From: Bacillota bacterium
GTDB lineage: Bacteria > Bacillota > Bacilli > Bacillales_A > Planococcaceae
Reading direction: 5' to 3'
Length of the DNA stretch: 64,000 nucleotides
Assembly (NCBI GenBank): GCA_023405135.1
Contig: JAEXYZ010000039.1
Location: forward strand, 24,189-88,188
The stretch's first letter is position 1, and every line of letters starts with the position of its first letter. A model generated the notes under the pieces. It saw only the letters and a program-made list of their open reading frames with translations, searched no databases and was not told where the DNA came from. This document shows, piece by piece, positions 18,095-26,611 of the stretch. The translations under genes were made by a program, and so were the position numbers.

Positions 18095-18520
18095 ATGAGC
18101 GATTGCATTTTTTGTAAAATTATTGATGGTACTATTCCAAGTGTGAAGGTATACGAAGATGAAAACGTTTATGCTTTTATGGATGTTGCGCCTTTAACAA
18201 AAGGTCACACATTATTAGTGCCAAAACAACATGTAAAAGATCTTTTTGAAATGTCAGAGGAAGTAGCGAAAAATCTATACGCAGCTGCTCCAAAAGTTGC
18301 TAACGCTATTAAAGCTGCATTTAACCCAGCAGGTATGAATACATTAAATAACAACGGTTCATTTGCTGGACAAACGGTATTCCATTACCACTTACATTTT
18401 ATACCTCGTTATGATGAAACAGATGGCTTAAAAGTTAAATGGGAAACAAAGCAAAACGAATTTACACCAGAAACATTACAATCTATCGCTTCTGAAATTC
18501 AAGTGAAATTAAATGCTTAA
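18095..18520 (+). CDS. hit: HIT-family nucleotide-binding hydrolase
   Basis: A 141-residue protein of the Hint branch. The N-terminal CIFCKII segment (Cys4, Cys7) is typical, and the histidine triad is H97-x-H99-x-H101 in the FHYHLHFIPR context. Family members hydrolyse nucleoside phosphoramidates. It is divergent from ecsA, as in B. subtilis. Confidence 0.94.
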   Translation: MSDCIFCKIIDGTIPSVKVYEDENVYAFMDVAPLTKGHTLLVPKQHVKDLFEMSEEVAKNLYAAAPKVANAIKAAFNPAGMNTLNNNGSFAGQTVFHYHLHFIPRYDETDGLKVKWETKQNEFTPETLQSIASEIQVKLNA

Positions 18521-18655
18521 AAACCTGTAAAGTAATATCTATATATTCTCTCTCTTTATAGAAGTATGAAACTATATTTTTTCTATTCTATTACATGAGG
18601 TTGCAAATTATTTCTTTAACAATTAAAATCATATGTAAGTTTCGCTAACGGCAAC

Positions 18656-18700
18656 GAGTGCACGTTAGGAAATGGAAGAGCATAGAATTGCAGAGGAGAG
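18656..18700 (+). promoter_or_regulatory. GAG/TAG triplets overlapping the trpP ribosome binding site
   Basis: GAG or TAG triplets occur at 18656, 18666, 18678, 18683, 18693, 18696 and 18698, the last ones inside the ribosome binding site. In B. subtilis trpP translation is blocked by TRAP bound to such triplets. Here the spacing (0 to 9 bases) is less regular than the usual 2-3, and no mtrB is visible, so this is only suggestive. Confidence 0.25.
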
Positions 18701-18706
18701 TTTAAA

Positions 18707-19240
18707 ATGAATACAAAAAATCTTGTTTTAATGGCGCTTTTAGTTGGTGTAGGGGCAGCACTTTATTTAATTATCCCAGGCTATGGCGAAGGGATGAAGC
18801 CAGACTTTATGTTAACAATGATGTTTATTGGAATATTACTATTCCCTACCTTTAAGGAAACATTTTTATTAGCAATTACAACTGGCGTACTTTCTGGATT
18901 ATTTTCATCATTCCCTGGTGGATTTTTCCCAAATATAATTGATAAAGTAGTTACAGGGCTAGTTTTCTTTATTGTTGTTGTTGTATTACGTCATTTTGCA
19001 CAAAAGATTGCAGTAGGAACTGTTTTAGTTGGCTTAGGAACGCTTCTTTCTGGAGCAACCTTCTTATCAATGGCATTAATATTAGCAGGTTTACCTGGTG
19101 GCGCTACATTTAGTGCATTATACATTGCTGTAGTTTTACCAGCTGTCGCTTTAAATGCAATTGCATTTATTATTATCTACCCAATTATCACAAACCTATT
19201 AAAACGCTCAAACTTTAACACATCTGTGTCACAAGCGTAA
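18707..19240 (+). CDS. trpP: Tryptophan transporter TrpP
   Basis: A 177-residue integral membrane protein with about five hydrophobic segments (5-25, 30-50, 55-90, 95-140, 145-165). The sequence PGYGEGMKPDFMLTMMFIGILLFP and GLFSSFPGGFFPNIIDKVVTG is characteristic of the TrpP/YhaG family (172 residues in B. subtilis), the high-affinity tryptophan uptake protein. Its neighbours hit, ytxH-like and scoC match the B. subtilis region. Confidence 0.88.
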   Translation: MNTKNLVLMALLVGVGAALYLIIPGYGEGMKPDFMLTMMFIGILLFPTFKETFLLAITTGVLSGLFSSFPGGFFPNIIDKVVTGLVFFIVVVVLRHFAQKIAVGTVLVGLGTLLSGATFLSMALILAGLPGGATFSALYIAVVLPAVALNAIAFIIIYPIITNLLKRSNFNTSVSQA

Positions 19241-19243
19241 ATA

Positions 19244-19288
19244 AAAAGTGTAGACAAAGTTTTTCTTAAATCTTTGTCTACACTTTTT
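19244..19288 (+). terminator. Intrinsic terminator of trpP
   Basis: Perfect 17-bp arms (AAAAAGTGTAGACAAAG / CTTTGTCTACACTTTTT) just after the trpP stop. Confidence 0.93.
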
Positions 19289-19380
19289 GTAATCCCGTAA
19301 TCAAATAACGCACTGTATTCGCAACAGGTATATACAAAGAACACTGCTATTGCGTACGTACCTTATGCTCGATAAGTATA

Positions 19381-19420
19381 AAAATCCACGTATTTATGAA
19401 CTCGTGGATTTTATTTTTTT
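19381..19420 (+). terminator. Hairpin with T run, no gene directly upstream
   Basis: Arms AAAATCCACG and CGTGGATTTT followed by T-rich sequence, in a 331-base gap between trpP and the broken lipoprotein gene. The upstream gap since the trpP terminator (19289-19380) has no supported gene, so what it terminates is unclear. Confidence 0.7.
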
Positions 19421-19571
19421 ATATAAAAGTAATTGTATATGAAATCGAATATTGAATGAAATAGGCTGAGCCAGCTAAATTTAACGTAGGAGAATCGTAA
19501 CCATAATAAATATAGTCTTGTGTATATAAATACAGTACCACACACTTGTAAGAAAGAGGAGAAGTTGACAT

Positions 19572-19962
19572 ATGAAAAAATTGTTTTTTTTGATAACTTT
19601 TGTACTAGCCAGTGGCTGTTCACACTTTTCATAATGCATTTTGGTTTACATCAAAGGAAAAAATAGAAATTGGAGATTATGTACATGTATGGAGTAAAAG
19701 TCCTCAAATATTAACATACCCTGGACAAGCAACTGCAACAAAGATAGTAATAGAAAAAGAAACAAAAGATGATAAAAATTTAACTACAAAGGAAGTATTA
19801 AAACGAGCCGTAAAAGAAATTGAAAATATAACTGGTGAGAAATATTACGCACCAATTTTAACAAAGATTGATTATGAAGAAAAAATAGATACATGGTTTG
19901 TAAGCTTTAAAAATAACGATACAGAAACTGACTTAATCACAAAAATAAAAGATTACGAATAA
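19572..19962 (+). pseudogene. Broken DUF3221-like lipoprotein gene
   Basis: A good ribosome binding site (AAGAGGAGAAG) and ATG at 19572 begin a 20-residue lipoprotein signal peptide with lipobox ASGC, but the frame stops at 19632. A second frame from about 19612 to 19962 continues with FHNAFWFTSKEKIEIGDYVHVW and YPGQATATKIVIE, which resembles the core of DUF3221-type small lipoproteins, then a 45-residue charged tail. The family normally has about 40-50 residues between signal peptide and this core; they are missing here. The simplest reading is an internal deletion plus frameshift. Confidence 0.65.
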
Positions 19963-20271
19963 TAATCTATATGATAAATTACGACGTTCTACTGTCTAAA
20001 CTCCATAAGATCACATTTAAACGCTAAACCCAATAATCGTTTAGTTTACCTTACATTTCCTTTTCATGTTAATTCTATTTCACTTCCTAATTTTAAAGTA
20101 TTTATTATTTGGAGTTGAATATCCTATAGCCTTTTCGTATTTCTACTCCTCTTTTTTAATTTGTCGATCCATGGTTTAATATTGATTAGAATAGGAAATT
20201 TTTATATAGAAAGCAATCATCTATCACACATTAAGTAAAAACTATACAAATAAAATAAGGAGAGGATCAAT
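19963..20271. other. Gene-free stretch before the YtxH gene
   Basis: About 309 AT-rich bases. A weak hairpin (AAACG...CGTTT, about 20016-20040) may terminate the upstream pseudogene, and AAGGAGAGG at 20258-20266 is the ribosome binding site of the next gene. I see nothing else. Confidence 0.5.
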
Positions 20272-20661
20272 ATGCGAGGAAAACCATTTTTAATCGGATT
20301 ATCAACAGGAGTTATTGGAGGTATAGCAGCTATTTTATTTACAACACCTCAATCTGGTAAACAAATTCGGTCAAATATTGTATCAAACGCTAAGCAAGCT
20401 AAAATTACATTAAGCGAAATGAAATCTCAAATTCATACAATAAAACAATCAATTTCCACATTAAATTATGAAGCGAAAAATAATATACCAAAAATAATTA
20501 ATGACTTAAAACATTCAATTACCAATTTTAAGGATGACATTGAACCCGACACATTAAAGCTTAGAGAAGAAATAGAAGGATTGCAGAAAACCATTACAGA
20601 ATTCGAGAATAATTTATCAGAAATAAACAAAAAAAAGAAAAATGAACAAAGTAATATATAA
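20272..20661 (+). CDS. yhaH: YtxH-domain protein (YhaH-like)
   Basis: A 129-residue protein with an N-terminal glycine-rich membrane segment (FLIGLSTGVIGGIAAILFTT) followed by the PQSGKQIR motif of the YtxH family and a long charged helix that probably forms a coiled coil (about 35-120). YtxH proteins are general-stress associated in B. subtilis. YhaH occupies the same place between trpP and scoC there. Molecular function is unknown. Confidence 0.8.
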   Translation: MRGKPFLIGLSTGVIGGIAAILFTTPQSGKQIRSNIVSNAKQAKITLSEMKSQIHTIKQSISTLNYEAKNNIPKIINDLKHSITNFKDDIEPDTLKLREEIEGLQKTITEFENNLSEINKKKKNEQSNI

Positions 20662-20830
20662 TTAATTTTACCTAAAAAACATCATCACACTAAATAACTT
20701 TCAATCATTTTTAAGCAATTTATAGCATTTTTTAGGCGGATTACAATTATTTAATTTTTCTAACTTTAAACTTTTTTCTTTTACTGCTATAATATTTTCA
20801 TAATGTTAATGAAAGAAGAAGGTGATTGCT

Positions 20831-21385
20831 TTGTCTGATGAAAGTTACACAATGAAGGAAGCAATGCTTTATAGTCAAAGAATTGCTCAATTGTCTAAAG
20901 CACTTTGGAAAGCTGTAGAAAAAGACTGGCAACAATGGATTAAACCTTATGATTTAAACATCAACGAACATCATATTTTATGGATTTCTTACCATTTAAA
21001 GGGCGCATCTATTTCAGATGTTGCTAGATTTGGTGTAATGCATGTTTCAACTGCTTTCAACTTTTCAAAAAAACTTGAAGAAAGAGGCTTATTGAAGTTT
21101 TCAAAACGTGATGACGACAAAAGAAATACATATGTCGAACTCACTGAAGCAGGTGCTGACCTTATTTTACTAATGTATGATCACTATTACGATACACATC
21201 ATTCAATCCTTGAAGGCTCACTAGCATTAAAAGAATTATATGGTAGATTCCCAGAGTTTTTAGATGTGATGGCGGTCATTCGTAACATTTATGGTGAAGA
21301 TTTTATTGAAATCTTTGAACGTTCATTTAAAAACTTTAAAGAATCTCTTGTTGAAGAAGTAGACACAGTTAGTGTTAAAAGATAA
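20831..21385 (+). CDS. scoC: MarR-family transition-state regulator ScoC/Hpr
   Basis: A 184-residue protein from TTG at 20831, chosen because AGAAGGTGA lies six bases upstream; a GTG at 20822 would add three residues but has a worse site. The winged helix (ISDVARFGVMHVSTAFNFSKKLEERGLLKFSKRDDDKRNTYVELTEAG) is nearly diagnostic of ScoC/Hpr, the repressor of extracellular proteases and sporulation genes. It is a little shorter than the 203-residue B. subtilis protein, at the C-terminus. Confidence 0.93.
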   Translation: MSDESYTMKEAMLYSQRIAQLSKALWKAVEKDWQQWIKPYDLNINEHHILWISYHLKGASISDVARFGVMHVSTAFNFSKKLEERGLLKFSKRDDDKRNTYVELTEAGADLILLMYDHYYDTHHSILEGSLALKELYGRFPEFLDVMAVIRNIYGEDFIEIFERSFKNFKESLVEEVDTVSVKR

Positions 21386-21571
21386 ATAGATTACTTGATA
21401 AACTAAACATACTTTGTTGAATGAATAATTTACAGAATGTCAAGAATTACTACGAGTGTAGCGATACACTCTTTTTCTTTTTCAAATTTACGTTTATTTT
21501 CAAAAGTATAGCATTTCACCTTTTTTTCATTTACAATATGTTCACTATCATCGTTAAAGGGGTCGTCCATT

Positions 21572-22114
21572 TTGCATTGTTGGAAAACAATTAACATTAA
21601 AACAGAGTATGGATCTGCATGGTTATCAATCATTTCCGTCCTGTTATTTGTTATTATTTTTTCATTTTCATTTTTATTATTTGGTCAAATCCACCCTACC
21701 CTTTATCGTGATGATTACTTTTGGCTTTTTGCATTATCCGTAATTTTGCTTTACCCAACACATAAAGTTGTCCATTATTTTTCATTATTTGAATATAGAA
21801 AATCTGTAAAATTACGTATTCGAATTGATCATCAATTTATTCCAATTATTAGAATGCGTATTAAGACATTAATTCCAAAAAATCGTTATATATTAACATT
21901 GCTAGTTCCTTTTATTTTAATAAATAGTCTACTCATAATTCTCGTGTTAATTTTTCCGCAATATGCACACTATTTATGTTTGCTACTAGCATATCATTGT
22001 AGTATTTGCTTAATTGACATACTATATGTTAAAAATTTACTACTCGCACCAAAAGATTCAGTAATTGAAGAGACACCAAAGGGTTATGAGATTTTAGTAC
22101 CACCTACTATTTAG
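21572..22114 (+). CDS. Membrane protein, DUF3267-like (putative zincin)
   Basis: A 180-residue protein starting at TTG (21572) behind AAAGGGG. Four hydrophobic segments (17-38, 47-63, 108-130, 134-152) surround a motif THKVVHYFSLF in which H..VH resembles a degenerate HExxH site, as seen in the DUF3267 group of putative membrane metallopeptidases. The glutamate of HExxH is replaced by Lys, so peptidase activity is doubtful. It lies between scoC and prsA, where B. subtilis has yhaI-yhaJ. Identity with YhaJ is not claimed. Confidence 0.55.
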   Translation: MHCWKTINIKTEYGSAWLSIISVLLFVIIFSFSFLLFGQIHPTLYRDDYFWLFALSVILLYPTHKVVHYFSLFEYRKSVKLRIRIDHQFIPIIRMRIKTLIPKNRYILTLLVPFILINSLLIILVLIFPQYAHYLCLLLAYHCSICLIDILYVKNLLLAPKDSVIEETPKGYEILVPPTI

Positions 22115-22186
22115 AAGTGTATTTGCTTGTGTTTATTTAACATTTTTTGTTATCCTTAAAGGAAGTGAAAGAGGGGAGGAATAGAC

Positions 22187-22372
22187 TTGCTACTTCTTGT
22201 CGTAGTGCTATTCTCGGTGTTTTATTTATTTCAGATTAATCGTATGACATATGCTCTTGTTATGCAAAAAGAAATACCAGAAGAAAAACATAAAAAAATA
22301 TTCCGTACAATTAATGTACTTATCACAATTTTATTAGTTTCCTTTTATATAGAAGTTTCCGTTGCTATGTAA
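22187..22372 (+). CDS. Small membrane protein, unknown
   Basis: A 61-residue protein with TTG start preceded by GAGGGGAGGAA. Two hydrophobic segments (1-15 and 43-60) flank a basic/acidic loop (QKEIPEEKHKKIFR). I do not recognise a family. A bidirectional terminator follows. Confidence 0.6.
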   Translation: MLLLVVVLFSVFYLFQINRMTYALVMQKEIPEEKHKKIFRTINVLITILLVSFYIEVSVAM

Positions 22373-22400
22373 GTTACGGACTGCACTTCGCAACAAAGAT

Positions 22401-22430
22401 AAAAAGAGCTAAAGGCTTTTGCCTTTAGCT
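22401..22430. terminator. Bidirectional terminator
   Basis: AGCTAAAGGC and GCCTTTAGCT enclose TTTT. It separates the small membrane protein gene (plus) from yjcZ (minus). Confidence 0.75.
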
Positions 22431-22460
22431 CCAAGTTGTATTTACATATGTTGTTAATTA

Positions 22461-22568
22461 TTAGTAGATGAACGCTGCACCTACAATAATTAATAAGATG
22501 AATAATACAACTAATAGCGCGAATCCACTGCCGAAGCCATATCCGCCACCACCGTAGCTACCTCCCAT
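22461..22568 (-). CDS. YjcZ-family sporulation-associated small protein
   Basis: A 35-residue protein with an excellent ribosome binding site (AAAGGGGGTG). It begins MGGSYGGGGYGFGSGFALLV and continues with a single hydrophobic helix LFILLIIVGAAFIY. The Gly/Tyr/Phe head plus one membrane segment is the signature of the YjcZ family of sporulation proteins. It supports a spore-forming host. Confidence 0.85.
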   Translation of the reverse strand: MGGSYGGGGYGFGSGFALLVVLFILLIIVGAAFIY

Positions 22569-22718
22569 CTCGACACCCCCTTTCAAAATCTATATTATGC
22601 ACCTGTGTTCTTAGTACTTAGGCAAACGAACATGCAACCATTTTGTTTTTCAATCGTTTATGTTATAGTTACAATTGATTTAACTGATTTTATATGATGT
22701 TAGGAGAGTATAATACCG

Positions 22719-23609
22719 ATGAAAAAACCATTATTAGCATTAACACTTGCTACTTCTGTCTTCACATTAGCTGCCTGTAACTCAGGTGATGAAGTAGTTG
22801 TATCATCAACTTATGGCGATATTACAAAAGATCAATTTTACGAAGAGATTAAAACCCTTGCTGGAAATGCATTATTAGAACAGGTTGTCATTGAACAAAT
22901 TCTTGAAAATAACTACAAAGTTACAGATGAAGAAGTTGAAAAACAATTCGAATCTGTTAAAGAACAATATGGTGATTCTTTTGCATCTGTTTTAGAAGCA
23001 AACGGTTTATCTGAAAAAGCATTCAAAGATAATGTTCGTTTCTCACTTCTACAAGAAAAAGCTACAAAAGATGTTGAAGTTACAGACGAAGAAATTAAAA
23101 ACTATTATGAACAAGCAAAATATGAATTAAATGGACGTCATATTTTAGTGGCTGATGAAGCAACTGCAAAAGAAGTAGTTGAAAAGCTTAAAAATGGTGG
23201 AGATTTCGCAAAATTAGCCGAAGAATATTCTCAAGATGGTTCAGCTTCTAACGGTGGCGAACTAGGTTGGTTTACTGTAGGTACAATGGTTCCTGAATTT
23301 AACGATGCAGCGTACGCATTAGAATTAAATGAAATAAGTGAACCAGTTAAATCAGAATTTGGTTACCATATTATTCAAATTACGGACAAGCGTGAAGTGA
23401 AAGATTACGGTACTTTAGAAGAGAAAAAAGATGAAATTAAAGATGCAATTGCAGCTACTAAAGGTGATTGGAATACAAAAATCGCTCAGTTAGTAAAAGA
23501 CGCTAAAGTTGAAATTAAAGACGAAGACTTAAAAGCAGCTTTAGATCATTATTTAGCATCCCAAGAAGATCAAGCTAAAGAAGATACTAAAGAAGAGGCT
23601 AAAAAATAA
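22719..23609 (+). CDS. prsA: Foldase lipoprotein PrsA (parvulin peptidyl-prolyl isomerase)
   Basis: A 296-residue extracytoplasmic lipoprotein: lipobox LAAC with Cys20. The N-terminal chaperone region (25-130) precedes a parvulin domain (about 133-228) with GRHILVADEATAKEV, NGGELGWF and EFGYHIIQI motifs; a C-terminal helical part ends in a Lys/Glu-rich tail. PrsA folds secreted proteins at the membrane-wall interface. Position near scoC and yhaM agrees with B. subtilis. Confidence 0.96.
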   Translation: MKKPLLALTLATSVFTLAACNSGDEVVVSSTYGDITKDQFYEEIKTLAGNALLEQVVIEQILENNYKVTDEEVEKQFESVKEQYGDSFASVLEANGLSEKAFKDNVRFSLLQEKATKDVEVTDEEIKNYYEQAKYELNGRHILVADEATAKEVVEKLKNGGDFAKLAEEYSQDGSASNGGELGWFTVGTMVPEFNDAAYALELNEISEPVKSEFGYHIIQITDKREVKDYGTLEEKKDEIKDAIAATKGDWNTKIAQLVKDAKVEIKDEDLKAALDHYLASQEDQAKEDTKEEAKK

Positions 23610-23682
23610 ATTTTAAAGTTAAAGCCATTTCTGACTTTAGCTACACTCTTTTTCATTTTCTAATCATTTAGAAGCAACTAGC

Positions 23683-23777
23683 CAGACTGTCTTGAAAACG
23701 CTTGTCAGACAGTTTACTCTGCATCGAAAGCGAAGCGGCAGGTACAACGCAGTATGAAAGCGTTTGTCAACAGTCTG
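23683..23777. repeat. 95-base imperfect inverted repeat after prsA
   Basis: CAGACTGT (23683-23690) pairs with ACAGTCTG (23770-23777) and AAACGCTT (23696-23703) with AAGCGTTT (23758-23765); the interior also has CTGC/GCAG pairing around a GC-rich tip. It is more GC-rich than its surroundings. It looks like a small palindromic repeat element or a structured 3' end of the prsA transcript. No second copy is in this window. Confidence 0.6.
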
Positions 23778-23813
23778 AGGTGGACAGAAAGTAAGATTTC
23801 TGCCCACCTTTTT
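23778..23813. terminator. Bidirectional terminator between prsA and the YjdM-like gene
   Basis: AGGTGG-CAGAAA and TTTCTG-CCACCT arms enclose a short loop, with TTTTT following on the plus strand. Confidence 0.85.
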
Positions 23814-23816
23814 CAT

Positions 23817-24146
23817 TTAAATTTTCTTTACAAACTCTGACTTTAATTTCATTGCTCCAAAACCATCAATTTTGCAGTCAATATTATGATCACCTTCAAC
23901 TAATCGGATATTTTTTACTTTCGTTCCGATTTTTAAAGTAGATGAACTTCCCTTTACTTTTAAATCTTTAATAACTGTAACTGTATCCCCATCAGTTAAT
24001 ACATGTCCGTTTGCATCTTTCACGACTAGACCTTCTTCAACTAATTCCTCTCCAGACCATTCATATGCACATTCTGGGCAAACAAAAAGCTCCCCATCCT
24101 GGTATGTATATTCTGAGTTACACTTCGGGCAATTTGGTAAATTCAA
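23817..24146 (-). CDS. PhnA/YjdM-type zinc-ribbon protein
   Basis: A 109-residue protein. Cysteines 6, 9, 23 and 26 form an N-terminal zinc ribbon and residues 40-109 form the SH3-like PhnA domain (VVKDANGHVLTDGDTVTVIKDLKVKG...). Once named for alkylphosphonate use, the family has no confirmed role in phosphonate metabolism. It is monocistronic. Confidence 0.9.
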   Translation of the reverse strand: MNLPNCPKCNSEYTYQDGELFVCPECAYEWSGEELVEEGLVVKDANGHVLTDGDTVTVIKDLKVKGSSSTLKIGTKVKNIRLVEGDHNIDCKIDGFGAMKLKSEFVKKI

Positions 24147-24264
24147 TTTAAATATCCTCCATTTTCCTTTTATAAAACCGCTTCTAGTATATATGAGCCT
24201 ATATTACTTTTCAATTATTTATAAAAAATAGGGTCGCTAAGGTTAGCAAATAAAGTAAAAGACA

Positions 24265-24287
24265 CCCCATATGGGATGCCTAAATCG
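24265..24287 (-). terminator. Probable terminator of yhaM
   Basis: A short hairpin (GGCATCC / GGGGTGTC on the minus strand) directly after the yhaM stop; the tail is T-rich on the minus strand. Confidence 0.5.
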
Positions 24288-24288
24288 G

Positions 24289-25227
24289 TTATTCAATTGT
24301 TGGCTTATAGAATGAGCGATTGTCCAACGCGAAAAGTCTCTCTGTAAATTCACCAGGTTTAGTTTTAGATAATGCCCTAGTTAACATATTCATTTTCGCG
24401 TCAATATTATCAATGTAATGCAAAATTTCTGCCTCTTGGATCATTGGCTTTTTCGGGCTTCCCCATTCCTCTTTACCATGATGAGAAAGTACAATATGTT
24501 GTAATATGATCACTTCCTCGCCTTCAATACCTAATTCTTTTGCCGCTTGACCAATTTCATCAACCATAATCGTAATATGGCCTAATAAATTCCCTTCAAC
24601 TGTATATGAAGTTGCGATTGGGCCTGTTAACTCCTTTACTTTGCCTATATCATGTAATATGACTCCCGCATATATTAAGTCTCGATTTAATGTTGGATAA
24701 AGGTCACAAATTGCCTTACCAAGACGTAACATTGACACAACATGGTCAAGTAAACCAGAAGCGTAATCATGATGGTTTTTAGAAGCTGCTGGAAAAACAA
24801 TTAATTCAGGCTGATACTTTTTAATTAAATATCTAGTAATTCGAGAAATATTTGGATTTTTAATTTCAAAGAAAAATTGTGTTAATTCATCATAAAGTTC
24901 CTCTTTTGGTGTCGTAGAAGAAGGTAGTAAATCATTAATTTGAATTCCTTCATCAGCCTTCGCCACTCTAATTTGCTTAATACGAAGTTGATTTTTCCCC
25001 CTGTAATCATGAATTTCTCCACCAATATGGACAATTACTTCCGGTTGGTACATTTTTTCATGCTCTTCATTCGTATCCCAAAGCTTAGCTTCAATATCCC
25101 CACTCTTATCTTGTAAGATGAGTGTCATGAAAGGTTTACCTACTGTTGTAACTCCTTTTATCGCTTGTTTAATTAATAAAAATTGATTAACTGGTTCACC
25201 CGCTTGGAGTTGTGTGATTCCTTTCAT
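24289..25227 (-). CDS. yhaM: 3'-5' exoribonuclease YhaM
   Basis: A 312-residue nuclease. The chosen ATG at 25227 has GGAG nine bases upstream, better than a TTG two codons earlier. An OB-fold nucleic-acid-binding domain (about 10-90) is followed by an HD domain (about 150-290): HHDYASGLLDHVVSM, AGVILHDIGKVKEL and VLSHHGKEEWGSP contain the metal-binding His and Asp residues. The family degrades short RNA and DNA in the 3' to 5' direction with Mn or Co. Confidence 0.95.
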   Translation of the reverse strand: MKGITQLQAGEPVNQFLLIKQAIKGVTTVGKPFMTLILQDKSGDIEAKLWDTNEEHEKMYQPEVIVHIGGEIHDYRGKNQLRIKQIRVAKADEGIQINDLLPSSTTPKEELYDELTQFFFEIKNPNISRITRYLIKKYQPELIVFPAASKNHHDYASGLLDHVVSMLRLGKAICDLYPTLNRDLIYAGVILHDIGKVKELTGPIATSYTVEGNLLGHITIMVDEIGQAAKELGIEGEEVIILQHIVLSHHGKEEWGSPKKPMIQEAEILHYIDNIDAKMNMLTRALSKTKPGEFTERLFALDNRSFYKPTIE

Positions 25228-25437
25228 AAGCAAAAACTCCTTTATTCTTTTATTACTTTTAATTCACATTCACCATCTCTATTGTAACATGGAACACATC
25301 CTAAACGATTGAAAACATAAAGAACCCTTTAAAACTACTATTCTTTATGTTTATATCGGCTCCACATCTTTTTTCATGAATTATTCCAATATATTATGTA
25401 TAATGTAAATATCTTCTATCTAAAGGGGTTGGATACT

Positions 25438-25623
25438 ATGGAGAACTATCGTTTCACTGCATTTAAAAAAACAGGGGAAGTTTTATTTGATGAGGTGTGG
25501 ACTTTTGAAAATGAAGTACTTGCAAAAGTAGAAGGACAAAGGAAAATTGAAGAATTAGCTGTAGCAGATAAAACTCATCGTCTTGTGAATTCTTCTGGGA
25601 AATTAATTTTGTTTCATGTATAA
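25438..25623 (+). CDS. YhzD-like small protein
   Basis: A 61-residue protein from ATG 25438 behind AAAGGGG. The layout (YRFTAFKKTGEVLFDEVWTFENEVLAKVEG...HRLVNSSGKLILF) resembles what I remember of the YhzD family, which lies in the corresponding B. subtilis region. Function is unknown. It is divergent from yhaM. Confidence 0.6.
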   Translation: MENYRFTAFKKTGEVLFDEVWTFENEVLAKVEGQRKIEELAVADKTHRLVNSSGKLILFHV

Positions 25624-25712
25624 AGCTAGTTGAGATTTGAGTGATCATTTCTCAAAATAAGATGATATTGTGATAAATTAAAACGATAACTTCACAAATA
25701 TAAGCGTATTAT

Positions 25713-25751
25713 AAAAAATTACAGGCAATCCGAGTTTTGGATCGCCTGTAC
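25713..25751 (-). terminator. Intrinsic terminator of the enoyl-CoA hydratase gene
   Basis: TACAGGCGATCC and GGATTGCCTGTA arms on the minus strand enclose eight bases, with a T-rich tail; it starts five bases after the stop. Confidence 0.88.
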
Positions 25752-25756
25752 ATTTT

Positions 25757-26539
25757 TTATTTTCCTTTAAACTGCTGCGTACGTTTTTCTATGAAAGCTT
25801 TAATTCCTTCTAAGTGATCTTCTGTTTTTCTCATTTTCATTTGCGCAGCGGCTTCCATTTGTAACACTTTTTGAAGCTCTGGCAGTTTTTGAGCATGTAA
25901 AATTGCTTTTGTTTCAAGTATCGCTAAGATAGGAGTTGCAAGGAATTTAGCAACAATTTGGTCTACTGTAGCCTCTGTCTCTCCTTCTCCAACGATGTGA
26001 TCAATTAACCCTAACTCTAATGCTTCTTTTGGTTCCATAATGTTTCCTTGCCAAATTAATTGCTTCGCTTTAGCTACACCTACCCGTTCTTTCATAAAGA
26101 AATGTCCGCCACCATCTGGGACAAGGCCTATTCCGATAAAATTCATTGCCAGCTTACTTTTTTCCTCTGCTACAATTACATCGCATCCCAGTGCCATGCT
26201 AAAGCCTAACCCAGCAGCAGCACCTTGTATTTGAGCAACTGTCACCATTGGAAGTTGATACAAAGCTAGTACCATTCGAGTGATGTAGCCCATAATAATT
26301 TCAAAGTCTACTGGATCGCCTGATGTTAACATCATCTTGATATCTCCACCAGCTGAAAACATTTTTCCATCGCCCTTAATTACTAAAATTTGAACTTCAG
26401 GATTATCCTTTAAAAACTCGAAACAATCCGCCAATTCTTGCATCATTAATAAATTCATTGCATTCGCAACTTTTGGTCTGTTAAACGTTAATGTTGCACG
26501 TCTATCAGCAATTTCTACTTTTATCGTTTCATATGCCAC
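25757..26539 (-). CDS. Enoyl-CoA hydratase/isomerase family protein (YhaR-like)
   Basis: A crotonase-fold protein of about 260 residues. The oxyanion-hole motifs are FSAGGDIKMM (about 63-72) and GAAAGLGFSMALGCDVIVAEE (about 107-127), and GLVPDGGGHFFMKERVG carries an Asp in place of the second catalytic Glu region. Start is GTG 26539 or TTG 26548; the GTG is better spaced from GGGGG. B. subtilis yhaR is the likely counterpart. The exact acyl-CoA substrate cannot be told. Confidence 0.88.
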   Translation of the reverse strand: MAYETIKVEIADRRATLTFNRPKVANAMNLLMMQELADCFEFLKDNPEVQILVIKGDGKMFSAGGDIKMMLTSGDPVDFEIIMGYITRMVLALYQLPMVTVAQIQGAAAGLGFSMALGCDVIVAEEKSKLAMNFIGIGLVPDGGGHFFMKERVGVAKAKQLIWQGNIMEPKEALELGLIDHIVGEGETEATVDQIVAKFLATPILAILETKAILHAQKLPELQKVLQMEAAAQMKMRKTEDHLEGIKAFIEKRTQQFKGK

Positions 26540-26611
26540 AAACCCCAACCCCCAATATATTAATGAATCTTCATTCAGTAACTATATTCAATCTTATATT
26601 ACATTTTTCCT

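Noticed and set aside
21430..21633. 67-codon minus-strand frame before the DUF3267-like gene
   Set aside because: It overlaps the start of the membrane protein gene and has no ribosome binding site or similarity.
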